34,874 nt of DNA from Phycisphaerales bacterium (GTDB lineage Bacteria > Planctomycetota > Phycisphaerae > Phycisphaerales > UBA1924), in NCBI GenBank assembly GCA_020845755.1, contig JADLFE010000023.1:1-34874 (forward strand). Direction: 5' to 3'. This document shows positions 7,100 through 16,904 of this stretch, in pieces. Numbering within the stretch: position 1 is the stretch's first letter; every line of letters starts with the position of its first letter. Below the pieces are notes generated by a model. It ran no database searches, was not told where the DNA came from, and saw only the letters and a program-made list of their open reading frames with translations. Position numbers and translations under genes: made by a program.

Positions 7100-9331
7100 T
7101 TGAAACTGACCACCAAGGTCATCCTGGGTCTCTCTACCACAGTGGTGTTGCTTGTACTCGTGCTGGGCGTTATCGGGCACTTTGTCCTCGGGCACAGTTT
7201 CGAGCAACTGGAACGCTATTACGCGGAGCGGAACCTCGCCCGAGCCAAGGAAGCCGTCGAGTCCCGCGTCGAAGCCATCAACGTCAAGCTCAGCGACTGG
7301 GCCAACTGGGACGACACCTACAAGTTCGTCGTGGACAAGAACGAGGCGTTCAAGGAGGCAAACCTCCAGCCCTCGAGCATCGCCAACCTGAAACTTGACT
7401 TCATGCTCTTCTACGACCCCAGCGGGAAACTCCTCGAGGCCCGCGTCTTGGCCGACGAAGAACACCTCGTCGAGAGCCCGCCCGCCGCCATTACAGACGC
7501 GATCCGCGTGACAGGCGGATCCGCGGGCTTTGAGAAGGACGGCGACATGCGCTCCGGGCTCATCAACCTCGGTGGCCGCACCGCCATCTTCTGCGCCAAG
7601 CCCATCCTCACCAGCAACGCCGAAGGACCGACCCACGGCGTGCTCATGTTCGGTGAGTTCGTGGACGACGAACTCCGCCAATACGTCGAGCGATTCACCA
7701 AGTGCCCGGTCACCATGACCGACCTGGCCGCCGACGGTTCCGACTTCGATACCGCCGATCTACCCCTCGAGTCGCTCGCCAACTCGAAGGACGACATCCT
7801 GGTCGCGCCGGCCCTTGGGTCGCCGGACGCCGTGCGCGAGGGGTGGACTCTTGTCCGCGACGTGCACGACTCGCCCGGGCTGGCCTTGCGCCTCGACATG
7901 CCACGCCCCATCTTCGCCCAGGGCCGCGCCACCCAACGCTACATGCTCTTTGCTGTCTCCGGTGGCTGCGGGTTCTGCGGGATCATTCTCGTCCTCTTCC
8001 TCTCCCGGCGCGTCCTCAACCGTGTCGACCGTCTCGCCCGCGAGGTCGTCGCGGCCCACGAGTCTCTGGCCGTCCGCATGTCCGACGCCGGACCCGACGA
8101 GATCGGGGCCCTGGCCTCGCGCATCAACGAGATGCTCAGCACCATCGAGCAGTCCCAGCGCGAACTCAACGAGGCCCGCGTCGTCGCCGAGTCGGCAAAT
8201 AAAGCCAAGAGCGAGTTCCTCTCGACCATCACGCACGAGATCCGCTCGCCCATGACCGCCGTCATCGGGTACGCCGACCTGCTCATGGAGCCCGGGCTCT
8301 CCGAGGAACAGCACCGCGACCACGTCTCACGCATCCGGCGCAGCGGCGAGCACCTCCTGGGCGTCATCAACGACATCCTCGACGCCTCCAAGATCGAGGC
8401 CGGCGCCATGACCATCGAGAGCGTCCCCTGCTCGGTGCGTCAGATCACCGACGACGTGCGGAGCATGGTCGAGACCAGGGCCAAGGCCGCGGGAATCTCG
8501 CTGGTCGTCGACGTCGCCCAGTCGGTCCCGGGCATGATCGCCTCCGATCCGCTCCGCCTCCGTCAGTTGCTGGTCAATCTGGTCGCCAACGCGGTCAAGT
8601 TCACCAAGCAGGGCTCGGTCACCATCCGTGTCGACCTCGCCGACGAATCAACCCTCCGCATGCGCGTGGAAGACACCGGCATCGGCATGTCCCCCGAGCA
8701 GGTCGATAAACTCTTCAAGCCCTTCTCGCAGGCCGATTCTTCGACCTCGCGCCGTTACGGCGGGACCGGCCTTGGACTCACCATCTCCCGCAACCTCGCT
8801 CGACTCATGGGCGGCAATATCAGCGTCGAGTCTCGCCCGGGCGAGGGAAGCATCTTCACCGCCACGGTCCGGTTCGTCCCCTGCAGCACCGCCGCCGCCG
8901 TCTCGGCTGCCAAGCGCACCGTATCTCTGGCGGGCATGCGCGTCCTCCTCGTCGACGACGCGGAAGACAATCGCAAACTCCTCTCACACTTCCTCAAGGG
9001 TGCCGGCGCCGACGTCGTCCTGGCCAACGACGGCCAGGAGGCTCTCCACGTCATCCAGGAAGAGATGCAGCGCCGCGGCACCTTCAACGCCGTCCTCATG
9101 GATATGCAGATGCCCGTCTGCGACGGCTACGAAGCAACTCGACGCGCACGCGACTTCGGCTATCGCGGCGCCATCATCGCCCTCACCGCCCACTCCATCG
9201 CCGAGGAACGCGGCAAGTGCATCGCCGCCGGTTGTGATGACTTCCTGAACAAGCCGATCGAGCGCTGCAAACTGTGCGGCGCCGTGATGGAATGGGCCCA
9301 TCGCACGCACAAGGAATTCGCGGCCGAATAG
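7100..9331 (+). CDS. Hybrid sensor histidine kinase (CHASE4-HAMP-HisKA-HATPase-REC)
   Basis: A 743-residue membrane sensor. A transmembrane helix (about 7-30) is followed by a periplasmic CHASE4-type domain, recognised by [12 protein letters not shown] near residues 66-77. A second membrane helix (about 282-301) and a HAMP linker lead to HisKA with the phospho-accepting His379 in [11 protein letters not shown]. The ATPase domain has [16 protein letters not shown] and GGTGLGL. A C-terminal receiver has the acid pair D619-D620, phospho-acceptor D668 in AVLMDMQMP and K718. Translation starts at a TTG with GAGGG six bases upstream; no ATG is available before the first membrane segment. No response regulator or output gene lies beside it, so phosphate probably passes to a partner elsewhere. 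The ligand is unknown. Confidence 0.9.
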   Translation: MKLTTKVILGLSTTVVLLVLVLGVIGHFVLGHSFEQLERYYAERNLARAKEAVESRVEAINVKLSDWANWDDTYKFVVDKNEAFKEANLQPSSIANLKLDFMLFYDPSGKLLEARVLADEEHLVESPPAAITDAIRVTGGSAGFEKDGDMRSGLINLGGRTAIFCAKPILTSNAEGPTHGVLMFGEFVDDELRQYVERFTKCPVTMTDLAADGSDFDTADLPLESLANSKDDILVAPALGSPDAVREGWTLVRDVHDSPGLALRLDMPRPIFAQGRATQRYMLFAVSGGCGFCGIILVLFLSRRVLNRVDRLAREVVAAHESLAVRMSDAGPDEIGALASRINEMLSTIEQSQRELNEARVVAESANKAKSEFLSTITHEIRSPMTAVIGYADLLMEPGLSEEQHRDHVSRIRRSGEHLLGVINDILDASKIEAGAMTIESVPCSVRQITDDVRSMVETRAKAAGISLVVDVAQSVPGMIASDPLRLRQLLVNLVANAVKFTKQGSVTIRVDLADESTLRMRVEDTGIGMSPEQVDKLFKPFSQADSSTSRRYGGTGLGLTISRNLARLMGGNISVESRPGEGSIFTATVRFVPCSTAAAVSAAKRTVSLAGMRVLLVDDAEDNRKLLSHFLKGAGADVVLANDGQEALHVIQEEMQRRGTFNAVLMDMQMPVCDGYEATRRARDFGYRGAIIALTAHSIAEERGKCIAAGCDDFLNKPIERCKLCGAVMEWAHRTHKEFAAE

Positions 9332-9360
9332 CCACCGTCCCGCCGAGTACGACAAAAAAG

Positions 9361-9435
9361 GGCGATCGGCGGGACTTGAACCCGTGACCCCCGGGATCAC
9401 AACCCGGTGCTCTAACCAACTGAGCTACGATCGCC
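9361..9435 (-). tRNA. tRNA-His (anticodon GTG)
   Basis: A full cloverleaf on the minus strand: acceptor GCGATCG/CGATCGC, D-arm TAGCTCAGTTGGTTAGAGC, anticodon stem CCGGG/CCCGG around loop TTGTGAT, and T-loop TTCAAGT. The extra 5' G (G-1, base 9435) pairs with C73 (9361), the identity element of tRNA-His. The T-stem has one A-C mismatch at its outer pair. CCA is not encoded: the gene is followed by C and then six T, which may help end transcription. Confidence 0.95.
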
Positions 9436-9534
9436 ATCGATGGCAAGGCACAGGCTCTTCGCCCACGCCCAAACACAGAGAATAGCGCCCGCAAACCACG
9501 CCGACCACTCCGATCGGTCTCCGGTCGGGTCCTG

Positions 9535-9612
9535 ACGTCTCCACCGGGTTTGGGTGGATGAAGACGTGGGTGTCCTCTAGGCTTTCAACCCGCGGCACAT
9601 CAGTCGCGGGTT
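9535..9612 (+). promoter_or_regulatory. Two hairpins in the pckA leader
   Basis: The first is ACGTC-TCCACC paired with GGTGGA-GACGT (9535-9567, four bulged bases). The second is the perfect 8-bp AACCCGCG/CGCGGGTT with a 10-base loop (9587-9612), ending 21 bases before the pckA ATG. The second has no T-run. They may stabilise or regulate the pckA message. No convincing promoter was found in 9436-9633. Confidence 0.3.
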
Positions 9613-9633
9613 ATTTCCGTAAAGGAACCCCAT

Positions 9634-11265
<1,632 letters not shown>

Positions 11266-11280
11266 ACACGGAGCGCGACT

Positions 11281-12531
11281 ATGGGTTGGAGCAACTTTCT
11301 GCGCTGGCTCCGCGGAAAGGCCATGCTCCGCATTCTGCGGAAGCGCGGCAATGCCTCGATGGTGATGACCGTCATGGAGGAAGTCTCCTCTGAAGATCGG
11401 GGAATTTTCATCGACGCTCTGTGGGTGCTGGCGCCCAATGATCCGCCCCCGCACAACTACAAAGAGACCCGCTCGGTGATCTTCATCGAGCTTGTTCTAG
11501 CCCTCGCCCGCACGAACACGCGCGAACTGACTCCCATACTCCTCTCCTACGCGCGGATCAATCCACTCCACCAGAGCGTCGTGGAGGGGCTCGCCACCCT
11601 CGGCGATCACCGAGCGCTCCCCGTCGTTCAGAAGGCTTTGGAGTGCGACGAGGAATCCGTCCGTAACGCTGCCGTCATGGGCATCTCCTCCAGCGCCGAG
11701 CACCGATTCGGCGATCAGAAGTTTCTTCAGCACTCTTTCGAACTCGTTGCTCGTAGCCTCGCGACTCCCAAGCACCTGGATGTTCGCCGTGCCTGCGAGG
11801 CGCTCCTGAGGCTCGACTATGCGCAGGCCTCCGCGATACTCACCGCGCCGTCGATGATCACCGTCGGCAATCGGGACCTGGGCAGCGTGCTGAACGCCCT
11901 CCGCGAAGCGAGGGTGCGAGTGCCGCCCGAATTGACGCGATCGGTTCTCGACGAACTAAAGAGTGTACCCGAAACCTATTGGACACTGAGAGCCATCCGA
12001 GAGCTCCTTCCCGCTCTGGCACGCACATCTCCGCACGACGCGATCGAGCGTGCGACCGCGTACCTCGATCATCCGGACCAATGGACACGCCAGGCCGCAT
12101 CCGAAGCGATCGCTCGCGCGAATGGACTGCGGGGCCCGCTCTTTGGCTGCACCTCCGCCGAGTTGGAGCAACTCGGCCAGCCCGCCAGGTTGATGATCCG
12201 CATCGGTTCGGCCATGTTCCAGACTGAAGCCGAAGGGATCTCTGCCCTCTTCTGCAACTGGGGCCCCGGCGAGTGGCGGGAAGCAGTCGACGCTTTTAGA
12301 ACCATTGGAGCCGCGGAGTCCGCCGCCATCATCGAAGAGTTCTCGAGGTACTACACCAAAGATTGCCGACGGCTTGAAAGGGTGCCGGGCTTGGAAGAAG
12401 ACTCGTCCCAGGCCGAAGAGCGCCTCGAAAAACTGTGGTATCTCGACAACGACCGTCGTGATCGCTTGATGCTCGACTACGTTCTCAAGCACCGGGAGCA
12501 CTTCCGACTCCCGCCCGATGAGACGTGGTGA
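11281..12531 (+). CDS. HEAT-like repeat protein with DUF4375 (DMP19-like) C-terminal domain
   Basis: A 416-residue protein without signal peptide or membrane helix, so probably cytoplasmic. The N-terminal about 290 residues are alpha-helical with HEAT-like repeats (for example LATLGDHRALPVVQKALE and similar helical pairs), typical of protein-binding scaffolds. Residues about 300-400 (EGISALFCNWGPGEWREAV then FRTIGAAESAAIIEEF) resemble DUF4375/DMP19, a domain of unknown biochemical role. The start is the ATG at 11281, with GGAG nine bases upstream, 15 bases after pckA. Co-transcription with pckA suggests, but does not show, a link to central carbon metabolism. A terminator follows at 12592. 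No function can be assigned from sequence. Confidence 0.75.
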   Translation: MGWSNFLRWLRGKAMLRILRKRGNASMVMTVMEEVSSEDRGIFIDALWVLAPNDPPPHNYKETRSVIFIELVLALARTNTRELTPILLSYARINPLHQSVVEGLATLGDHRALPVVQKALECDEESVRNAAVMGISSSAEHRFGDQKFLQHSFELVARSLATPKHLDVRRACEALLRLDYAQASAILTAPSMITVGNRDLGSVLNALREARVRVPPELTRSVLDELKSVPETYWTLRAIRELLPALARTSPHDAIERATAYLDHPDQWTRQAASEAIARANGLRGPLFGCTSAELEQLGQPARLMIRIGSAMFQTEAEGISALFCNWGPGEWREAVDAFRTIGAAESAAIIEEFSRYYTKDCRRLERVPGLEEDSSQAEERLEKLWYLDNDRRDRLMLDYVLKHREHFRLPPDETW

Positions 12532-12591
12532 GTTGACGGCTTCCGCCCTTCACGACATTGTCCGCACTGCCCATCAGCCGACTGCCTCACA

Positions 12592-12617
12592 CCCCCGTGC
12601 CGCCGCGGGGTTTTTCT
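12592..12617 (+). terminator. Terminator after the pckA / HEAT-like protein unit
   Basis: A stem CCCCG (12593-12597) with CGGGG (12606-12610), an 8-base loop and a TTTTTCTTT tail, about 60 bases past the stop of the gene at 11281-12531. Confidence 0.65.
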
Positions 12618-12655
12618 TTCGTGCCACGGACGTCTTCGTATCCGTGCTCTTGTCA
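12605..12655 (+). repeat. Terminator-linked dispersed repeat, copy 1
   Basis: Starting in the 3' arm of the terminator: GCGGGG, then TT-rich, TTCGTGCCACGGAC, a spacer with CTTCGT, then a CGTGCTC ending. It folds as CACGGA/TCCGTG. A diverged copy follows the terminator of the next gene at 13711-13763, so the two copies flank the gene at 12887-13648. Confidence 0.45.
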
Positions 12656-12661
12656 TCGTGC

Positions 12662-12686
12662 CACCGATGTCGCAGCGACATCGGTG
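12662..12686. repeat. Perfect 25-base inverted repeat
   Basis: CACCGATGTCGC, one central base, GCGACATCGGTG: 12-bp arms without mismatch. It lies about 200 bases upstream of the start of the gene at 12887, in an otherwise featureless stretch. It could be an operator, a transcribed cruciform or part of the repeat family at 12605. The rest of 12687-12886 shows no gene and no clear promoter. Confidence 0.7.
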
Positions 12687-12886
12687 CTTCGTGCTTCGTT
12701 CCCATGGGCCTGAAGCGCCATATCGAGGTCTGTGCCTTGGTTGGTACCGCGGCCGGTGCCGGCTCCGCGCCCCCATCCACAATCGTGCGACCAACCGGCG
12801 TGACTCTCCCGCCGCGATGTCGCTTGTCTCCTAGCCATCTGTCAACTGCCATGTCGGCGGGCGCGGGTTGGCGAAGGAGCCAGCCC

Positions 12887-13648
12887 GTGAGCAACCAGTC
12901 CCATTCAATCGTCTCCCGTACGTCCAACCCGCCCAACCGCGCCTTGGTCGGCCTTCTGGCCGGCGGCATCGTCGCGGCGATCGGCGCATCCGCCTCCGCG
13001 CAGTCCTTCAACATCGACCTGGATGTCGTCGCGTCGTCCATGGCCGGCGCACCGTCCTCGGCGTTCGGCGCCGCCGCCGGGCAGACCGGCTTCTGGAACG
13101 CCGTCGACACCTACTGGACCAATCCGGTCGCCCTGAACGGCCTGTCGAACAACGCCACCAGCGCCACCCTGCTCATGACCACCAACGCCCCCAACGGCTT
13201 CGCGCACTGGTCGTACAACAACACCAGCAACACCGGCGACTATGCCAAGCTCCTCAACGACTGCCACATCGTCAACAACAACCCCGGGCCGTGGTCCAAC
13301 ACCTACACCTTCAGCGGCCTGCAGTCGGGCATCTACCAGGTCTACACCTACGGCGTGCGTCCGCTCACCGGCCTGAGCGCGACGCGCGTGACCGTTACCG
13401 GCGGCTCCGGACCCGCGACCATCATGGGCCCGATGCCCGGCAACTCGTTCGCCCTCGGTATCACGCACGCGATCGACACCGTGACCGTGTCCAACGGCAC
13501 GCTCGTCGTCACCGTCGATCGCGATCCGCTCCTCATGCCCGACGGCGCGTACGTGAATGGCTTCCAGTTGATCCACCACGTACCCGCGCCCGGCTCCGCG
13601 GCTTTGCTCGCCCTGGCGGGTGTCGTGATCTCACGCCGTCGTCGATAA
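12887..13648 (+). CDS. Secreted protein with shared N-terminal beta domain and PEP-CTERM-like tail
   Basis: A 253-residue exported protein. I chose the GTG at 12887 because AAGGAG lies seven bases upstream and a signal peptide then ends at ASASAQ (about 39). Earlier in-frame starts (ATG 12851 or further up) add a stretch without protein character. Residues about 41-232 form a beta-rich domain resembling residues 27-212 of the protein at 3614-5719; the pattern is GFWN, then YTFxGxxxGxYxVYxYxxRP, then TVTG. The C-terminus (PAPGSAALLALAG, hydrophobic run, RRRR) is a PEP-CTERM-like sorting tail. It is a surface or matrix protein of unknown role. A terminator follows at 13693. Confidence 0.8.
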   Translation: MSNQSHSIVSRTSNPPNRALVGLLAGGIVAAIGASASAQSFNIDLDVVASSMAGAPSSAFGAAAGQTGFWNAVDTYWTNPVALNGLSNNATSATLLMTTNAPNGFAHWSYNNTSNTGDYAKLLNDCHIVNNNPGPWSNTYTFSGLQSGIYQVYTYGVRPLTGLSATRVTVTGGSGPATIMGPMPGNSFALGITHAIDTVTVSNGTLVVTVDRDPLLMPDGAYVNGFQLIHHVPAPGSAALLALAGVVISRRRR

Positions 13649-13692
13649 GGGACCCTCAACTCACACGCATGCCCGAGAGAAAGCCTCCTTCA

Positions 13693-13721
13693 AAGAACCC
13701 CGCGCCACCTGCGGGGTTCTT
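13693..13721 (+). terminator. Terminator after the PEP-CTERM-like gene
   Basis: A perfect 11-bp stem AAGAACCCCGC/GCGGGGTTCTT with a 7-base loop, about 45 bases past the stop at 13648. The arms carry an A-rich 5' and T-rich 3' end, so it may act in both directions. Confidence 0.75.
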
Positions 13722-13763
13722 CGTTCGTACCACGGACACAACTTCGTGATCGTGCTCCTATTG
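13711..13763 (+). repeat. Terminator-linked dispersed repeat, copy 2
   Basis: GCGGGG, TTCTTCG, TTCGTACCACGGAC, spacer with CTTCGT, then CGTGCTC: the same order of blocks as copy 1 at 12605-12655, with substitutions. Both copies begin inside a terminator arm downstream of an unrelated coding region. Confidence 0.45.
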
Positions 13764-13817
13764 GGTCGGCGCTCCGTGCCGAGGCCTTCTGTCCCTACGC
13801 GCTCTTCTCTTCTACCG

Positions 13818-13845
13818 GTGCCGAGTGCCTGATGCCAAGTGCCTC
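13818..13845. repeat. Heptamer tandem repeat, cluster 1 (four units)
   Basis: Four consecutive 7-base units of form RTGCCNN: GTGCCGA, GTGCCTG, ATGCCAA, GTGCCTC, in an intergenic stretch without genes. Confidence 0.65.
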
Positions 13846-13971
13846 TTGGTCAGTCCCCGCTTATCACTGCGCCTGTGCGCACCAAAGTGTCCGTCCGCCC
13901 CCTGGGTGGAGGGCGTGTCGGCCACAGGACGGCCGCCGCGCCCGTGCGCTTGCCCGGTCTGTTTCTTCTCG

Positions 13972-14039
13972 ATGCCTGATGTCCGATGCCAGATGCCGGA
14001 GGTTCCGCCGAATGCCGAATCACGATCGCCGAATGTCGG
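13972..14039. repeat. Heptamer tandem repeat, cluster 2
   Basis: Four units ATGCCTG, ATGTCCG, ATGCCAG, ATGCCGG (13972-13999), a 12-base interruption, then four more 7-base steps at 14012-14039 (ATGCCGA, ATCACGA, TCGCCGA, ATGTCGG). The interval between the two clusters (13846-13971) shows no gene or clear signal. Cluster 2 ends about nine bases before the last codon of the pilus operon on the opposite strand. Confidence 0.6.
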
Positions 14040-14047
14040 GACCCCGA

Positions 14048-15283
14048 CTACTCAACCACTCGCGCCAAGGAGGTGAGGTCCGCGGTGTACTCGCGTCTTG
14101 CGAAGCCCGGCGGGGCGCTGTCGCATTTGTATCGGATGCGCAGCGACGCGGAGCCGGCGAGTTTGACCTCGCCGCCGATGATGGCCGCTCCTTCGAGCGT
14201 GCACACGCCCGAGTTGATCGAGAAGTCGCTGGCGGAATACACGACGCCCTGGAGCATCGACGGGTACGAATCGACCTTGTCGAAATCGGTGGAACCCTGA
14301 TATGGCATGTTGCTCGGGTTGAAGTTTGCTCCGGCCGTCGACTCCGACAGGTTCAACGCGACCATGTCGGAATGGATCGGCCCCGAGCAGATGACCAGCG
14401 GCCAATCGGCGCGCGGTGTGGTCCATAGCACGGTGTTGGTCAGCGTCAGTTTCAGGCAGTTTTTCAGAACCAGCGTGCAGTTGAGGCGCGCGTCGCGCAC
14501 CTCGAAGTCGTTGCCGGCGCAGTCGATCACATAGACGCCGAGCGGGTTGGTGCTCCCGAAGGGATTCTTGGTCGGGCCCAGCACGTTGTACTGGATCTTC
14601 CGCCCGCTGAACGACGAGAGCGGGATCGTCGTGCCGATCGACTCATACCGCGCCTCGAGCCCCGAGGGCATGGCGAGCGCCGAGGTCAGTGTCGTCTGCG
14701 TGCCGCTGACGGTTGCCGCGATCGAGCCGAGGGCGGCGAGATTCGCTCGGATGGTGCCGCCCGTGACGGAGGCATTGGTCGACACGCGCGCGGTGGACAT
14801 CAGCACCGCGCCAGTCGAAACAGTGATGTTGCCGTGCACGTGCAGGGCGGAGCCCAGCGCGTCGGAGAGCGAGTCGTCGGGGCTGAGTGTCATGGAGACC
14901 ATGCGCCGTGCCTGGCCTTTCATCGCGGTCGCCAGGAACGTGACCCGCCCGGTGAGGTCGTTGGAGAGGTCCGCGTCGTCGGGGTCCGTCGCGGTGGCGG
15001 CGATCGCGATGCCGTCGACGCTCAGCGACAGCGGCGGGGCGGCTTTGGCGGCGGCGCGCCACGCGACGCTGTTCTGGGCGTTGCCGGCCGCGGCTCGGAG
15101 CGCGCCGATGGCGGCGTGCGAGAGCGCCGAGCCGTCGGAGTCGAGTTGCGCGGCCTTGCGAGCGGTGCGCGACGCGATCGCGCCGCCCACGCCGATCATC
15201 GCCACGATCATCGCGGCGCCCAGCACCAGAACATACGCGCTCCCGCGGCGGGATGGCGCCGAGTTGTGGCGATCCCGCGTCAT
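14048..15283 (-). CDS. Minor pilin-like / PilX-GspK-like protein, last gene of pilus operon
   Basis: A 411-residue protein, start ATG at 15283 overlapping the TGA of the previous gene (ATGA). After a basic N-terminus (SRRG) comes one long hydrophobic helix, SAYVLVLGAAMIVAMIGVGG, then a large extracytoplasmic Ser/Thr/Ala-rich region with beta character and several cysteines near residues 270-310. The arrangement is like PilX or GspK: prepilin-type leader but no Glu at +5, and position last among the minor pilins. GspK-type proteins cap the pseudopilus tip, where lack of Glu5 is usual. The exact homologue is uncertain. No terminator was found between its end and the heptamer repeats. Confidence 0.6.
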   Translation of the reverse strand: MTRDRHNSAPSRRGSAYVLVLGAAMIVAMIGVGGAIASRTARKAAQLDSDGSALSHAAIGALRAAAGNAQNSVAWRAAAKAAPPLSLSVDGIAIAATATDPDDADLSNDLTGRVTFLATAMKGQARRMVSMTLSPDDSLSDALGSALHVHGNITVSTGAVLMSTARVSTNASVTGGTIRANLAALGSIAATVSGTQTTLTSALAMPSGLEARYESIGTTIPLSSFSGRKIQYNVLGPTKNPFGSTNPLGVYVIDCAGNDFEVRDARLNCTLVLKNCLKLTLTNTVLWTTPRADWPLVICSGPIHSDMVALNLSESTAGANFNPSNMPYQGSTDFDKVDSYPSMLQGVVYSASDFSINSGVCTLEGAAIIGGEVKLAGSASLRIRYKCDSAPPGFARREYTADLTSLARVVE

Positions 15284-15789
15284 GGCGTGTACTCCGACAT
15301 CGACTCGAAGTTGACCGAGCGGATTGTCCACAGCGTGGCGAGTGGCTTTCCGTTGTGTTTCACGGTCACCACGACCTTGCGGAAACCGCTGCTGGGTGAT
15401 CCCGACGCGAGGGTGGTAGGGCTGACATTGGTGACGCTGACGGAGCGCGAGAATCCCGCGGTGCCGGCGATCGCGGTGCCGTCGCGTTCCTTGGGAGGTG
15501 AGTCATCGAGGCCCGAGTAGTCGCCGACATCGTCGAAGGCGCTGCGGTTGGAAGCGCCCAGCGCGACCGCCAACATGCCGCTCCCGCAGGGGACCTGGTC
15601 GATCTCGCTCATCAACGCCTCGCCGAGTGCCTGGGCGGTTGCGGCGTTGGCCATGGAGACGCGTTCCCTGGCACTGGCGGCGACTGCGGAGAGCGCGGCG
15701 GTCATCATCACGCCGACGATGACGGTGGAGACCGCGACCTCGACAAGGGTCATGCCGCGGGCGTGGGGATGGCTGATGCGACGGTTCAT
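15280..15789 (-). CDS. Type IV pilin-like minor pseudopilin (GspI/PilV-like)
   Basis: 169 residues. The prepilin motif is HARG/MTLVEVAVS (cleavage after Gly12, Glu at +5), followed by a hydrophobic helix and a small soluble domain. The order of genes (GspH-like, long GspJ-like, this, GspK-like) suggests a role like GspI or PilV, a minor subunit at the pilus tip. Start ATG 15789 overlaps the TGA of the upstream gene by four bases, and its own TGA overlaps the next ATG in the same way. The leader is long (12 residues) but acceptable. Confidence 0.75.
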   Translation of the reverse strand: MNRRISHPHARGMTLVEVAVSTVIVGVMMTAALSAVAASARERVSMANAATAQALGEALMSEIDQVPCGSGMLAVALGASNRSAFDDVGDYSGLDDSPPKERDGTAIAGTAGFSRSVSVTNVSPTTLASGSPSSGFRKVVVTVKHNGKPLATLWTIRSVNFESMSEYTP

Positions 15790-16904
15790 TGCGTCAGCAG
15801 ATCGATGGTGGGGTTCTCGGTGGCGGATGGTGTAACGCTGATATCGAGCGTGAGCGTTCCGGCGGGGACGACGGGGCGGGCCGCGATGCTGGCGGTCGAG
15901 CGGCCCGCGGGGCGTGAGGTGTCGTACGACACGATTGAAACAGTGGCGTTGACGAGTCGCGTGAACGTGGTCGGGGTGCGTGCCGGACGCGTGACCTTGC
16001 CGTAGACCCGGAGGTTGAGCGCGCCGTCGACGTAGGTTGTCCACGTCGAGCCGGCGGTGGATGACGCGGAGCGGAAGGCGACGGGGTGGGCCTCGCAAGC
16101 GTCGCAGTAGCGCATGCGTGCGGAGTTGGCCAGGAGTGAGATGGCCTCGAACGAGATCGAGACGGAAGAAGACGGCGAGATGCCGGTCACGCCGCTGACG
16201 GGAACGCTGGTCCAGCCGTAGACCGTGGGGAGATCGGACTCGTTGACGGTGATGGTGGAGCCCAGGAGAGAGGTGAGGACCGAGAGCGAGTTGCGGACTT
16301 TGATGAGGAGTGTGCCGGTGGCGGCGGCGTCCTGCTTGGCTTCGAACTCGATGCGTGTGACGCTCCACGCGGTGGCGTCGGATGGGAGCGTGGGCGCGAT
16401 GGTCATGGCGAGCCACGAGGTGGTGGAGATGGGAACGTTGCTGAGGTTGGCGTCTTCGAAGGCGTAGAGGAGTTGCTCGGCGCCCTCGGCGGCGTTCCCG
16501 ACGACGGTGGCGCTTTCAGTGGTGGTGTTGTACGTGAAGGCAAGGGAGGCGATGTCGGGGGCGAGCGGGGAGGAATCGCCGTTGATGGATCGGTAGACGG
16601 CGTCGCCGACGGTGCCGGACCATTCGTAGCGGAGGGTTTCTTCGGCGCCGTCGTCGTCGCGATCGGCTACGGTGAACTCGACCGCGGTTGTGGAGCCCTC
16701 GACGATGGAGGTGGCTTGCGCGAGGTCGTCGGCGATGAGGCGTGCGACGGAGCGTGATCGAGCCAGGGCGGTCTGGGGCTGCTCGGCGTCATAGGCGGCG
16801 CGCGAGGCGACGACGATGGAGGAGGAGATGCCGAGCAGGAGCAGCGAGGTGCCGGCCAGGGCCAGCACGAGTTCGACGAGCGTGAAGGCGCTTCGGGTCT
16901 TCAT
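15786..16904 (-). CDS. Type IV pilin-like minor pseudopilin, long (GspJ/PilW-like)
   Basis: 372 residues with a short six-residue prepilin leader, MKTRSA/FTLVELVLAL. Ala replaces the usual Gly before the cleavage site, a form often seen in planctomycete pilins, and Glu is at +5. A hydrophobic helix and a long Ser/Thr-rich beta domain follow, with one CxxC pair (YCDACE) near residue 270. Its length and position next to GspH- and GspI-like genes suggest GspJ/PilW, but the domain is larger than usual. ATGA overlaps join it to both neighbours. Confidence 0.75.
   Translation of the reverse strand: MKTRSAFTLVELVLALAGTSLLLLGISSSIVVASRAAYDAEQPQTALARSRSVARLIADDLAQATSIVEGSTTAVEFTVADRDDDGAEETLRYEWSGTVGDAVYRSINGDSSPLAPDIASLAFTYNTTTESATVVGNAAEGAEQLLYAFEDANLSNVPISTTSWLAMTIAPTLPSDATAWSVTRIEFEAKQDAAATGTLLIKVRNSLSVLTSLLGSTITVNESDLPTVYGWTSVPVSGVTGISPSSSVSISFEAISLLANSARMRYCDACEAHPVAFRSASSTAGSTWTTYVDGALNLRVYGKVTRPARTPTTFTRLVNATVSIVSYDTSRPAGRSTASIAARPVVPAGTLTLDISVTPSATENPTIDLLTQ

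Noticed and set aside
6761..7681. A 306-codon minus-strand frame overlapping the start of the hybrid kinase
   Set aside because: It is antisense to the CHASE4 kinase and to the hairpin region, with no domain or ribosome-binding site of its own.
12518..12886. An N-terminal extension of the PEP-CTERM-like protein from an upstream in-frame start at 12518
   Set aside because: It would overlap the previous gene, read through its terminator and place the signal peptide 120 residues inside the protein. The GTG at 12887 has a good ribosome-binding site and an N-terminal signal peptide.
13818..14039. A CRISPR array in the heptamer repeats
   Set aside because: Units are 7 bases long and directly adjoining, with no spacers and no cas genes nearby.
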